Shown here piece after piece: positions 1 to 7,696 of a stretch of DNA of 9,569 bases. The notes under the pieces are model-generated. The model did not search any database. It saw only the letters and a program-made list of their open reading frames with translations, and had not been told where the DNA came from. Origin of the DNA: Moraxellaceae bacterium (GTDB lineage: Bacteria > Pseudomonadota > Gammaproteobacteria > Pseudomonadales > Ketobacteraceae); the NCBI GenBank assembly GCA_002402125.1, contig NVVG01000020.1, positions 16,864-26,432 of the forward strand, given 5' to 3'. The position numbers and the translations under genes were made by a program. Within the stretch, counting starts at the first letter, position 1. Every line of letters starts with the position of its first letter.

Positions 1-55
1 CAGGTGGATACGTCCATACCTTAACCGGCGATAAATAGGGTAACCTCCTCTTACT

Positions 56-1057
56 TTAATATTCCATGCTGGAGAAATGCTTCCGGTATTCTGTCGGTGA
101 GAGATCAACCTCGCGTTTGAATAGGCGTCTAAATGAACTCACATCGGTATAACCAACACGATTGGTTATATCATCGATACTCAGGTCAGAATTCTCCAAT
201 AATCGTTTGGCTTCATTGATACGTAATTGTTGCAAGTATTTTTTAGGTGGCTTTCCAGTGGATTGATTGAAGCGTCGAATAAAGGTTCGCGGACTGACGG
301 CCAAGTGTGATGCCAGTTCATCAAGGTTGGTATCTTTGTTTAGGTTGTCGGTCATCCAGACTATCGCTTGATGGACAACACTATCCATTTTATCGATACG
401 TGTACTTAATGGAATGTAGGGCGCCTGTGATGCATCTCGAGTGTGCAGGAGTAGGGTTTTGGCGCATCGATTTGCGATCTCTTGGCCAGTGAATTTTTCT
501 ATGATACTAATGGCTTGGTGCAGATACGCTGTCACCGCGCCAGAACAGAAAACATTATCGTCTTCCGTTACCATTTTGTTGAGTTTTAATTTCACCAACG
601 GGTAATTATTTTTGAAGTGGTGAGCGAGCCACCAACTGGTAGTGGCTTCTTTTTTATTGAGTAAACCGGCCTCGGCTAAGATAAACGCCCCGCTGCAATT
701 TGCTGCTAGGGTGGTGTTTTCTGAATGTAACCGTCTGAGCCAACCGCCAATGTTTTTATTTAGCCGCCGAGCATATTCAACCACCTCGTTACCATAGACA
801 TGATCCATGCCGGGGATGACGCAAATATCACTCTTGTGAAGGTCATTTATATGGCCATCCACGGGCATCAATAATCCGGTTGAGGTTTTTACTGGTTTAC
901 CATCTTGTGAGTAGAGTTTCCAGCTAAATAGGGGGGATGCGTCGTCGCCCTCAAGCACACGATGGTGAGTGTTGGCAATGTTGTAGACATCTAGGGGGCC
1001 AGCGATGCCTGAGATAAAACAGCCGTCATAGGCGAAAACAGCCACTGAATATGTCAT
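56..1057 (-). CDS. GlxA-family transcriptional regulator (DJ-1/PfpI-like domain + AraC HTH)
   Basis: The 333-residue protein has the two-part layout of the GlxA/CdhR/ArgR type of AraC regulators. Residues about 4-190 are a DJ-1/PfpI (class I glutamine amidotransferase-like) domain, with the nucleophile-elbow-like motif ANCSGAF around Cys121 and a later GAVTAYLH segment. Residues about 228-327 are an AraC DNA-binding domain with two helix-turn-helix units: LDELASHLAVSPRTFIRRF, then one starting at SIDDITNRVGY and ending at the typical SPTEYRKHF. Family knowledge: such proteins are cytoplasmic activators of amine, amino-acid or betaine catabolism; the N-terminal domain senses a ligand and is usually not enzymatic. 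The ligand cannot be read from the sequence. The start is supported by an AAAGGG ribosome site 7 nt before the ATG. It is divergent from the DUF748 gene, sharing a 193-bp intergenic region. No catabolic operon lies beside it in the window, so its targets may be elsewhere or beyond the left edge. Confidence 0.93.
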   Translation of the reverse strand: MTYSVAVFAYDGCFISGIAGPLDVYNIANTHHRVLEGDDASPLFSWKLYSQDGKPVKTSTGLLMPVDGHINDLHKSDICVIPGMDHVYGNEVVEYARRLNKNIGGWLRRLHSENTTLAANCSGAFILAEAGLLNKKEATTSWWLAHHFKNNYPLVKLKLNKMVTEDDNVFCSGAVTAYLHQAISIIEKFTGQEIANRCAKTLLLHTRDASQAPYIPLSTRIDKMDSVVHQAIVWMTDNLNKDTNLDELASHLAVSPRTFIRRFNQSTGKPPKKYLQQLRINEAKRLLENSDLSIDDITNRVGYTDVSSFRRLFKREVDLSPTEYRKHFSSMEY

Positions 1058-1250
1058 GAATGTGCCCTTTTTGTGGCGAATTAAACATCTAGTGTGTCAA
1101 AAGTGACGCTTTTCGTCGGAGAGGTCAAGCTCTTTTGCTTGGGTTTTGTGGAAATCACTGTTTCATTTGGCGCGTGAGCGGGTATCCTTGCCTCCTCCGG
1201 ACGATACTATTTGTCGGATATTTCCCTTTCAATTGTGAGTTGACACTGAA
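1058..1250. promoter_or_regulatory. Divergent intergenic region between GlxA-type regulator and DUF748 gene
   Basis: This 193-bp gap must hold the promoters for both divergent genes. Around 1099-1117 two inverted repeats overlap: AAAAG-tgacg-CTTTT at 1099-1113 and GACG-ctttt-CGTC at 1105-1117. They lie about 45-60 nt before the regulator start, a plausible place for autoregulation. TTGACA (minus strand) and TTGACC (minus strand) hexamers resemble -35 boxes, but neither has a convincing -10 at 16-18 nt. Near 1197-1219 TCCGGAC and GTCGGA form an imperfect stem in the DUF748 leader. The function of these elements is inferred from position only. Confidence 0.35.
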
Positions 1251-3758
1251 ATGAATCATGCACTACCTCCTGTCCTCATAAAACGTTTAGTTGCCTTTGT
1301 GCTTTGCGCGGTGATTTTAGTGCTTGCGCTGCCTTTTGCCGCACAATATGCCGTGATTTATGGGTTGAAAAAAGCGGGAGCGGTAGAAGTTGTTATTGGT
1401 GATGTAGATCTTAATCTTTTTACCGGTGAGGTAGAGGTTTCGGGGTTGCGCATTGGAAATGCTGAGAAACCTGAATTATCTTTGTCCTATGTGCGTGTCC
1501 GTATTGCATATTTGCCATTAATCGAGAAAAAGATTGAAGTTGAGTCGATAGATATCAATGAACTTCGGCTCCAAGTTCGCGAAGATGCTGGCCGTTGGCA
1601 TGTGGGTGTCCCTATTTTTAATTCAGCGGTGGCATCAGATGACGTGGCCTCAGGCGATTCAATCCCTTGGGGTGTTGGCCTGAAACAGCTGTCGTTGCGG
1701 GATGCTGTGTTGGATATTGCAGCCAAAGAGGTGGCATTAAATGTGACGATTGAGTCCTTGGATGTTGCTGATCTACAAAGCTGGCATCCCGGTAAGTTAA
1801 GCCCTGTATCGTTGATAGGAAAGATTAACGGCGCTCCGATACAAATAACAGCGAAGGTAAAACCCTTTCTAACAGCGCCAGAAATGCAAACACGAATAGT
1901 AATTGATGCGTTAAGTTTGGCGCCTATCTCTCCATTTCTTAAGTATTATATCGACTCATATGACGCGAATTTGAGTGTTGATGCCGATGTGCGTGTGGTA
2001 GTGAGGGAAAGCGGTGGCATTGAAATTATTCAGAACGGAAAAGTTGATCTGGGTATTACTTCGTTGGTGGGTAGTGATATTAAACTTGTTGATAGCCATG
2101 TTGGCTGGAAAGGCGAGGTTCGAGTTCAGCTGCCGCTCAATGAAAAACCGAAAATTGCTGCAAGCGGAGAGTTCTCTAGCCGTAAGTTAGACGTAGATAT
2201 TCCAGGTTTGTCGCTAGGCATAAGCCATCAGGGGGCAAGATGGCAAGGGGCGATAGATGTTGACACTGGAGATGTCGCACAGAGTTTGAAAGCGGATGGA
2301 AAAATAGAACTATCTTCTTTGTTGGTGATAGACCGCCAAGAATCGATGAAGCCCGTAATGCTCAAGAAAATGGTGGTTGCAGGCGTGTCGTTGCGCGGTG
2401 CAGATAAGCTGACAGTGGCACAATGGAACCTAAAGGAATTGCAGGTATTATCCACTGTGTTGAGCATAGCCGATGTAAGCTTGCACAGTGTAGAGTTCAG
2501 TCATTGGTCTGATGTGTCTTTTCAACAGCTAGTGATAGAAGGGATGACATCGAATCTGGTAATGCTTGAAAATGCAAGATTAGAGGGTGTGTCCACATAC
2601 ATCGATTCGATGCGTGAAAGATTGAATGGTTATCGGACTGGCGGTGGAAATGAAGGGATAGGTGAAAAGCCAGGTGAAATATTAGGTAATGCCGGAGAAA
2701 AGCCTGGTGCCACACAGGAAGAAAAAGAAGCTTCCCTAGCGCTTTCATTCGCCGAATTACGTTTTGCAGGTAACAATAAAATAAATTTTATAGATAGGTC
2801 GGTTGAACCTCACTATAGCGAAACAATCACCATCGATGAATTGCTCGTTGGTGCTCTCAGTACAAAGCAACCCAATGTTCAAACCCCTATTGATATTAAA
2901 CTGCATATAGGAGAATTTTCAACATTGACCCTTGGTGGTGCACTAGCCCCTCTGCAAAAGAAAATTGAAGGTGGCATTGAGCTAAACAGTGTTGGACTAG
3001 AGCTGACGAAGCTGTCTGTGTATGCGGAAAAATCCATAGGGTATGCGGTGGGTAGTGGTCAGTTTAATTTGACATCGAAATTGACATTACGCAATGGCAA
3101 GTTACGTGCAGATAACAATCTGCTTGTAAAACAATTAGAACTCTCTCCGCATGATGAAGCATTGATCGCCAGTGTTTCAACACAACTCACCATGCCGATA
3201 GGGGTATCCTTAGATCTATTAAAAGATTCAGACGGAAATATTCAGTTATCGATACCATTAGACGGTGATTTAGATGATCCAAGTGTCAACCTGTATTCTG
3301 TTGTGCAGCATGCGTTGGTGCAGGCGCTGAAAAAGGGGGCGTTGAGTTATTTGAAATATGCAATACAGCCTTACGGAGCAATATTGTTGATTGGGGAACA
3401 AGTGGGTGAAATGATAACAATGATTAGATTGGATCCTGTTAACTTTGTGGCCGGCAGCGTCAATATAGCGGAGGCTGGGGATACAGTTAATCGCTATCAA
3501 CCGTATTTGCCCAAATTAGCTGCGGTATTAGTAGATCATCCAGATCTGTCGATAAAAATCTGTCCTGTGGTTGTTGCTGCAGATTTGCTGGGGAACGAAA
3601 AACCAAAAATGAATCAACGATTGGCCGCTTTAGCCTCATCCAGACTTGCTAAAATAAAGCAGATATTGATTGGCGAACACCAAGTAGCGGCAGAGAGGGT
3701 GCTGTTTTGTAGGGCTACGTTTGGCGATGGAATCCCAAGAGTTGAAATGTCATTATAA
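1251..3758 (+). CDS. DUF748 (AsmA-like) inner-membrane-anchored envelope protein
   Basis: This 835-residue protein belongs to the DUF748 family, related to AsmA/TamB-like proteins. A single N-terminal membrane segment (about residues 10-32) anchors it in the inner membrane, with the rest predicted in the periplasm. The segment after it (GEVEVSGLRI, followed by LPLIEKKIEVESIDI) is the typical AsmA-like start, and the body is a long run of alternating beta-strand patterns. The C-terminal portion, with LAAVLVDHPDLSIKICPVV then MNQRLAALASSRLAKIKQIL, matches the OmpA-like ending of DUF748 proteins. Residues about 462-495 form a Gly/Glu/Lys-rich linker containing two GEKPG repeats, probably a flexible joint. 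AsmA-like proteins are linked to lipid transport or outer-membrane integrity in other bacteria; a role here is inferred. No strong ribosome site precedes the ATG, but an in-frame TGA at about 1236 excludes a much earlier start. It appears monocistronic, and its 3' end overlaps the convergent DUF4123 gene by 6 bp. Confidence 0.88.
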   Translation: MNHALPPVLIKRLVAFVLCAVILVLALPFAAQYAVIYGLKKAGAVEVVIGDVDLNLFTGEVEVSGLRIGNAEKPELSLSYVRVRIAYLPLIEKKIEVESIDINELRLQVREDAGRWHVGVPIFNSAVASDDVASGDSIPWGVGLKQLSLRDAVLDIAAKEVALNVTIESLDVADLQSWHPGKLSPVSLIGKINGAPIQITAKVKPFLTAPEMQTRIVIDALSLAPISPFLKYYIDSYDANLSVDADVRVVVRESGGIEIIQNGKVDLGITSLVGSDIKLVDSHVGWKGEVRVQLPLNEKPKIAASGEFSSRKLDVDIPGLSLGISHQGARWQGAIDVDTGDVAQSLKADGKIELSSLLVIDRQESMKPVMLKKMVVAGVSLRGADKLTVAQWNLKELQVLSTVLSIADVSLHSVEFSHWSDVSFQQLVIEGMTSNLVMLENARLEGVSTYIDSMRERLNGYRTGGGNEGIGEKPGEILGNAGEKPGATQEEKEASLALSFAELRFAGNNKINFIDRSVEPHYSETITIDELLVGALSTKQPNVQTPIDIKLHIGEFSTLTLGGALAPLQKKIEGGIELNSVGLELTKLSVYAEKSIGYAVGSGQFNLTSKLTLRNGKLRADNNLLVKQLELSPHDEALIASVSTQLTMPIGVSLDLLKDSDGNIQLSIPLDGDLDDPSVNLYSVVQHALVQALKKGALSYLKYAIQPYGAILLIGEQVGEMITMIRLDPVNFVAGSVNIAEAGDTVNRYQPYLPKLAAVLVDHPDLSIKICPVVVAADLLGNEKPKMNQRLAALASSRLAKIKQILIGEHQVAAERVLFCRATFGDGIPRVEMSL

Positions 3759-4766
3759 ATTCCTCACGTCAGTATCATTCCATGTATCTGTTTCGGGTAT
3801 AGTTGTTTCTAGTTGGAGGGCTTTTTCCTGGGCAGATATATCACTATTAGCTAAATAGCGAATATTTTCTGGCGTGTAAAAAGCCTTGGGTCCTCTTTCT
3901 AACCATAAATTTAAGAATAGAAGAATAGACGATTGATCGTGAAATCCGGCCTGTAGAGCGATATCTACGCCTTTTTTTAGGGCTTTCTTGCGCATCCGGT
4001 GGGAGAATTTTGCAACAAGCCTAGGAGATGTGTCCCATAATGCAATCTCACACCGCTTTGCAATGTTATCTACGCATAAATCATTTAACCTGAAGTGGTC
4101 GGCGTCATCCAAGATATTATGTTGTGTTTTGGGAGTAGGGTATATCGCACTATGGATGTTGTGTTTGACCCATTGGTAGTGGCTGTCTTGAGAATCAGTT
4201 TGAGAACTGTCCTGATAATATAACAACTCACATGGCGTTAACGCGTTGGAGCTTTCTTGATAATGGCGAGCCATTAATGCTTGCAGTACTTTGGCGTCAT
4301 AAAAACGTAATAGATAGTTCATGTTTTGAGTATCGCCATTGCTGATTAAACTGTTGGGCGACTTTGTAGAGGTGTCGGTTTCAACAAAAAGAACATTTTG
4401 CCAATGAGCAAGAGCGTTATCTAAAGAATGAGTCGATAGATAGAAGAAACCCCATTGTTTGCTGTGAGTAAAAAACCACTCAGAAAATTCTAACGAGTTA
4501 TTGTTTATCTTAATAAGATAAGGAGAATCGACAATATGTTGTTCTAAGTGAGTTCCAAGAAATAGAGGGTAGTATTCCGGCGCCTCATCAAGTCGAAAAA
4601 ACATGCTGGTGATGTCTGTAGCAATATTGTGATCAAATATTAGAAACAGGTTATGCTTTGGCAGCTGTTGTTTATCACTGATAAACTGGTGACGCAGATG
4701 TTCTAATGAATTTATCTGAAGGATGTTCTCTACAGACGGTGGATGGTTTGCATTTATGGCGTTCAT
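3753..4766 (-). CDS. DUF4123 domain protein, putative T6SS effector adaptor/chaperone
   Basis: The 337-residue protein carries a DUF4123 domain at about residues 37-185. Diagnostic stretches in order: NLFLIFDHN, YPLFLGTHLEQ, SPYLIKI, WGFFYLSTHSLDNALAHWQ and LLRFYDAKVLQALM (compare the family's LLFRFYDPRVL). DUF4123 proteins (Tap/TEC, VasW type) are cytoplasmic adaptors that load a cognate effector onto VgrG for type VI secretion. Residues about 225-320 form a helical tail (GFHDQSSILLFLNLWLERGP, then FYTPENIRYL) like the C-terminal extension of many family members. What is odd is the context: no vgrG, PAAR or effector gene is in the window, and the gene immediately downstream is a convergent DUF748 gene. 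It starts 20 bp after the sigma-like gene stops, so the two are probably one operon. The ribosome site is weak (CAGGC about 10 nt before ATG), consistent with coupled translation. Family assignment is by motif reading; the T6SS role here is inference. Confidence 0.8.
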   Translation of the reverse strand: MNAINANHPPSVENILQINSLEHLRHQFISDKQQLPKHNLFLIFDHNIATDITSMFFRLDEAPEYYPLFLGTHLEQHIVDSPYLIKINNNSLEFSEWFFTHSKQWGFFYLSTHSLDNALAHWQNVLFVETDTSTKSPNSLISNGDTQNMNYLLRFYDAKVLQALMARHYQESSNALTPCELLYYQDSSQTDSQDSHYQWVKHNIHSAIYPTPKTQHNILDDADHFRLNDLCVDNIAKRCEIALWDTSPRLVAKFSHRMRKKALKKGVDIALQAGFHDQSSILLFLNLWLERGPKAFYTPENIRYLANSDISAQEKALQLETTIPETDTWNDTDVRNL

Positions 4767-4786
4767 TTTAACGTTGCCTGAGAGTT

Positions 4787-5515
4787 TTATCGGCGGCGGA
4801 TGCAGTGCTGTATCCCTTGTTGTAAATGCTCGGGAACTAGATCCAACATTATTTTTCGAGCATTGAGGAGCATGATGCGAACATTCGTTGCGCTATGACC
4901 TGTTTTTTCTGCAATTTCATTTGTCGATAATCCATCGCAAATTGTGTATCGAAGGTGTTTGAATTGTAGCGGTGTTAGGTAGGATCGTAATACTTCCATT
5001 CTTAGAGATAGTTCTGCATCTTCTTGTGTCTGATCTTCTAACTCGTTCCAAAATGTACAGCTATTTTCTGCCGCATAGAAAGCAGGTTGATGTGTCGCTG
5101 GTGTCTGTTGGAAAGATTCGGTCGGGCAGTCGGTCCAATCGTCACTGTCGACAGGATCGGTTGCGGCGTTTAACGTGACGTAAGAAGGGTATTCTTTTAT
5201 TACAGCCTCTACCATGCGAGTGGTGGCTATCATCTTCAGTGTGCCTAGCATGATCTGATTGCGACGTTCGCCAGTCGCATTAAGGTTTTGTGCGTGCGCT
5301 CTGGTTAAGGGTCGATGACCGACATCGCAAAATATTCCCATCAAAGAATCGCGTGTGTCTGATGGTAGATACTGCATGCCGATTTTTTTAATAAGGATGG
5401 AACAATATCGATTAAAGTTTTCTGCGATGAATATGTAAATGTCTAGAGATTTCCATTCTTCTTGGGTAAGCGAAGAAAGGTCTCGATAGTTTATGGTTCT
5501 TTTTGATGTGTTCAT
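4787..5515 (-). CDS. Sigma-70 region 4-like HTH protein
   Basis: Residues about 179-224 of this 242-residue protein read as a sigma-70 region 4 / LuxR-like helix-turn-helix: L-T-P-L-Q-F near 180, then GLSTNEIAEKTGHSATNVRI and NARKIML. This matches the sigma4 pattern L-x-x-xQ, EIAe, g-s, tVR, aR-L. The N-terminal 110 residues are helical (NFNRYCSILIKKIG, RRNQIMLGTLKMIATTRMVE) and could be a diverged region 2, but no clear region 2 motif is seen. Residues about 115-165 are an acidic, Thr/Gln-rich linker. It is likely a DNA-binding transcription factor or diverged sigma factor. The start is well supported by AGGAA at 5523-5527, 7 nt before the ATG. It is the first gene of a probable operon with the DUF4123 gene, which suggests it controls that gene or a larger T6SS regulon; this is inference. 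It could alternatively be a non-sigma regulator that only shares the HTH. Confidence 0.65.
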   Translation of the reverse strand: MNTSKRTINYRDLSSLTQEEWKSLDIYIFIAENFNRYCSILIKKIGMQYLPSDTRDSLMGIFCDVGHRPLTRAHAQNLNATGERRNQIMLGTLKMIATTRMVEAVIKEYPSYVTLNAATDPVDSDDWTDCPTESFQQTPATHQPAFYAAENSCTFWNELEDQTQEDAELSLRMEVLRSYLTPLQFKHLRYTICDGLSTNEIAEKTGHSATNVRIMLLNARKIMLDLVPEHLQQGIQHCIRRR

Positions 5516-5895
5516 GTTTGAATTCCTTTTTAAAGTAAATCGTTAATAACTACCTTGTTTTTAACGTAGTAAATATTTTTCCAGCAAAAATGATTATTAT
5601 CAAATGCCTTTCTTAACTGATGTGTGAATTGTTTTTCAACTGCTATTTTTTTTGTCTTTATGTTGAGTAAAGTAACAGTCAGTCAGGTGTATTTCAATAG
5701 CGTTTTTTAACTTTGAGCAATATCTTACACAAATAAAAAAGATTGTGGCGAATGTCTCACAAGTCGGTGAGAATCTGCGCAATGGTATTATTTATTTTAA
5801 TTGTTTTAGCGGTTATACGAAAATATCTTTTGTGTATACTGTCTCTGTGTATGCGGTTGCATGATGAAATATGTGTGCGAAAAGTTGCGCAGTAT
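5516..5895. other. AT-rich non-coding region between the two minus-strand operons
   Basis: About 380 bp without a convincing gene, noticeably richer in A and T than its neighbours. It must carry the promoter of the sigma-like/DUF4123 pair, and any terminator of the peptidase/exported-protein pair; no consensus promoter stands out. A perfect 6-bp inverted repeat with a 6-nt loop lies at 5755-5772. An open frame on the plus strand here (TTG 5743 or ATG 5752 to 5928) could encode a 58-61 residue hydrophobic peptide, but it lacks a good ribosome site, runs into the end of the exported-protein gene and is judged doubtful. Confidence 0.5.
5755..5772. repeat. Inverted repeat TCTCAC-n6-GTGAGA
   Basis: Perfect 6-bp arms separated by AAGTCG. 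It lies about 240 nt before the sigma-like gene start and about 125 nt past the stop codon of the exported-protein gene. On the minus strand the stem is followed, after about 12 nt, by a run of six T (complement of 5735-5740). It could thus be a weak rho-independent terminator or an operator. The left arm is part of a 12-bp sequence also found at 7811-7822. Confidence 0.35.
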
Positions 5896-6996
5896 TTAGA
5901 AGGTGGAGTAACGTCGGTAGGAGCGTAAGAAATAGATTTTTTCTTTGGTATATTTTATGTTATGAATGGTATCAAGGTAGCGTTGGAACAATATTAGGCT
6001 GATAGGGGAGCAATTATTTAATTTTCGAAGAATAGATCCAGAAATTAGATAATCATTAGGATTAGTTGATGTGATTCGTTCAAGTTCGCTAATGAGAGTT
6101 TTGTTTGTGTCGGAAAAGAAAATATCCAGAGTATTGTTAATAGTTGATTTTGGTTCGCTGCATTGATCTTGATTCAGTCCGATACGGGTGTTATAGAATT
6201 TAATGAATTTCTGATAAAAAGAAATTCGCTGATTTAGATAGGATAGCCCGTGGTTGCTGAAGCCATTAATGTTTGATTTTTGTTGTGTTTCTTTGCCTTG
6301 CTTGAGGGCGCCGCCTAGCGTCTCCATCAGGGATAGTGACAAGTTGTATTGGTCTTGCTGTTCTTTGGGTAGTCTGACCATTTTTTTAATAAGTGATCGT
6401 TTTAATGCAATGGATTTCTTTAATTCCACCTCCCTGATTAAAGTCCAATAGTAGACCTGTGAAGCTAAAAGTTCCAAACTGTCGTGAAGAGGAGTGTCGT
6501 CAATATCCCCTTCAAATCTTGTTTCACTATTTTTAGATGCATAGTGTTGATTTCTTATTGAATGTAATAATACTTCCTCTTTCGCGATGTTTTTACTCGA
6601 TTTTGTTGGGAAGTGACTGGCCAGTGTTGTTGCACTAATGGGGGATGTTTTTGAAAGTTTGGGGGATAGTTTTTGTAGGGCGGAGGTTAACGATATGCTG
6701 GTTTTGGGGTTTGTGTTTGCTAGTTCGAGCATGGTGCGTTTGAATATGTCTTGCTCTGCAAATAAATACGCTTCGACACCTAATTCGGCTAAGAGGGATT
6801 CTTTTTCGGAACTCGGTTGAATGTTTTTAACTTGCTGCAGTATTTCATGCAATAAGCAGGTTATCGTTTGCGTACTGTCACATCGATTTGCATGATTGTA
6901 TTCGTAATCAGCATTCTTTGCCTCCTGGTTCCCATAAACCAATGAAAAAGGGAGGCTAATAAGAATGGCGAATATGACTGGCTGTATATGTAACAT
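5896..6996 (-). CDS. Exported protein of unknown function, helical
   Basis: I do not recognise this 366-residue protein. An N-terminal hydrophobic segment (residues 7-20, PVIFAILISLPFSLV) followed by VYG-N looks like a Sec signal peptide cleaved after Gly22, so the mature protein is probably periplasmic. The n-region is unusual in having no Lys or Arg before the hydrophobic core. The mature part holds only four cysteines (39, 47, 279, 329), compatible with two disulfides. Residues about 42-96 (TCLLHEILQQVKNI, then LLAELGVEAYLFAEQDIFKR) have the helix-turn-helix spacing of a TPR-like unit; the rest is mostly helical, with a basic stretch near 190-210. The gene starts 10 bp after the peptidase gene ends, and no good ribosome site precedes it, so translation may be coupled to that gene. 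No function is assigned. Confidence 0.72.
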   Translation of the reverse strand: MLHIQPVIFAILISLPFSLVYGNQEAKNADYEYNHANRCDSTQTITCLLHEILQQVKNIQPSSEKESLLAELGVEAYLFAEQDIFKRTMLELANTNPKTSISLTSALQKLSPKLSKTSPISATTLASHFPTKSSKNIAKEEVLLHSIRNQHYASKNSETRFEGDIDDTPLHDSLELLASQVYYWTLIREVELKKSIALKRSLIKKMVRLPKEQQDQYNLSLSLMETLGGALKQGKETQQKSNINGFSNHGLSYLNQRISFYQKFIKFYNTRIGLNQDQCSEPKSTINNTLDIFFSDTNKTLISELERITSTNPNDYLISGSILRKLNNCSPISLILFQRYLDTIHNIKYTKEKIYFLRSYRRYSTF

Positions 6997-7006
6997 GACC
7001 CAGGCA

Positions 7007-7696
7007 TTATGCCAACGATGTAGGAGACGGGCTAGGGTTTGATAAGGTTGGGAAGCCCTCTTTCCTTAACCAAGCGAGAGATTTCTCTCTAAATGGCGCC
7101 TTTGCTTCGAAGGTCATGAATTCTGCAGAATGGGGTTCTTCTGCAGAAGACGGTATTATCTGGTGGCAGCATTCATGATAGATCAGGTAGCGTAGTACAA
7201 ACATGGGAACATCCCGGTGGAGTAGATGAGGGTGAATAGCGATGGTTTGGCTGTTGGGGTAATAGCAAGCAGCGGGAGCCAGCATTTCTGTAACAAAGTG
7301 ACTGTTGTATGCTTTTGCGTAACGCTGCCAATGGCCATGTTGGCGTTTTATCATATGGCAAACGAGTAATTCTGAATCTGGGTGGCCTTTGTCAGCTAGC
7401 GGTGTTAGTAAAGATAATGCAAAATCCATCTCACCTTGCTCAATAGCTTGTGCGGCTTGCTCGAATACCAGTCGATCAGGGACTTCATCAAGCGAATAAC
7501 AGGGTGTACCTTTGTTGATTGAAATTAGCCCTTTTGGCACCTGCCAAATTATTGATGCATCTATTTTTCCTTGAAAAAACCGCTGATTGATGACCTCAAA
7601 AGAACTCGTTAAGCGTTCGTTGGTCAGTATTGAATCGGTAAATAATGTTGAGGTGGGCTGTGACGCATCAGAAAGTGTACGTGCCATATCGTTCAT
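7007..7696 (-). CDS. SprT-like zinc metallopeptidase with Sel1/TPR-like insert
   Basis: The 229-residue protein has a SprT-like gluzincin core. Residues about 33-52 (FEVINQRFFQGKIDASIIW) are the N-terminal strand region. FVLRYLIYHECCHQI contains the HExxH zinc motif: His174, Glu175 and His178 as ligands and general base, with His189 (EPHSAEF) as the likely third zinc ligand. In usual SprT-like domains these parts lie close together. Here about 100 residues intervene, including a helical pair at about 85-118 (EQGEMDFALSLLTPLADKGH) that reads like a Sel1/TPR repeat. No signal peptide is seen, so it is probably cytoplasmic. SprT/SPRTN relatives include DNA-protein crosslink proteases, but many bacterial family members are uncharacterised. 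The start is supported by AGGGA at 7706-7710, 9 nt before ATG. It is first in a probable operon with the exported protein. Confidence 0.75.
   Translation of the reverse strand: MNDMARTLSDASQPTSTLFTDSILTNERLTSSFEVINQRFFQGKIDASIIWQVPKGLISINKGTPCYSLDEVPDRLVFEQAAQAIEQGEMDFALSLLTPLADKGHPDSELLVCHMIKRQHGHWQRYAKAYNSHFVTEMLAPAACYYPNSQTIAIHPHLLHRDVPMFVLRYLIYHECCHQIIPSSAEEPHSAEFMTFEAKAPFREKSLAWLRKEGFPTLSNPSPSPTSLA

Noticed and set aside
44..49. Perfect minus-strand Shine-Dalgarno-like AGGAGG just past the GlxA-type gene.
   Set aside because: No ATG, GTG or TTG follows at usable spacing; the next ATG (complement of 15-17) is about 26 nt away and leaves only five codons in the window.
1238..1243. Consensus -35 hexamer TTGACA just before the DUF748 start.
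   Set aside because: A matching -10 would fall inside the gene, and none is present at 16-18 bp; probably chance.
2497..2748. Minus-strand open frame opposite the DUF748 gene, His/Phe-rich.
   Set aside because: Antisense shadow with composition typical of reverse-read coding DNA; no ribosome site or family signature.
5743..5928. Plus-strand open frame for a 58-61 residue hydrophobic peptide (one membrane segment).
   Set aside because: No good ribosome site for TTG 5743 or ATG 5752 (a weak GGTGAG precedes an internal ATG at 5782), it overlaps the 3' end of the exported-protein gene, and the hydrophobic translation is expected from T-rich DNA. Not excluded as a small protein.
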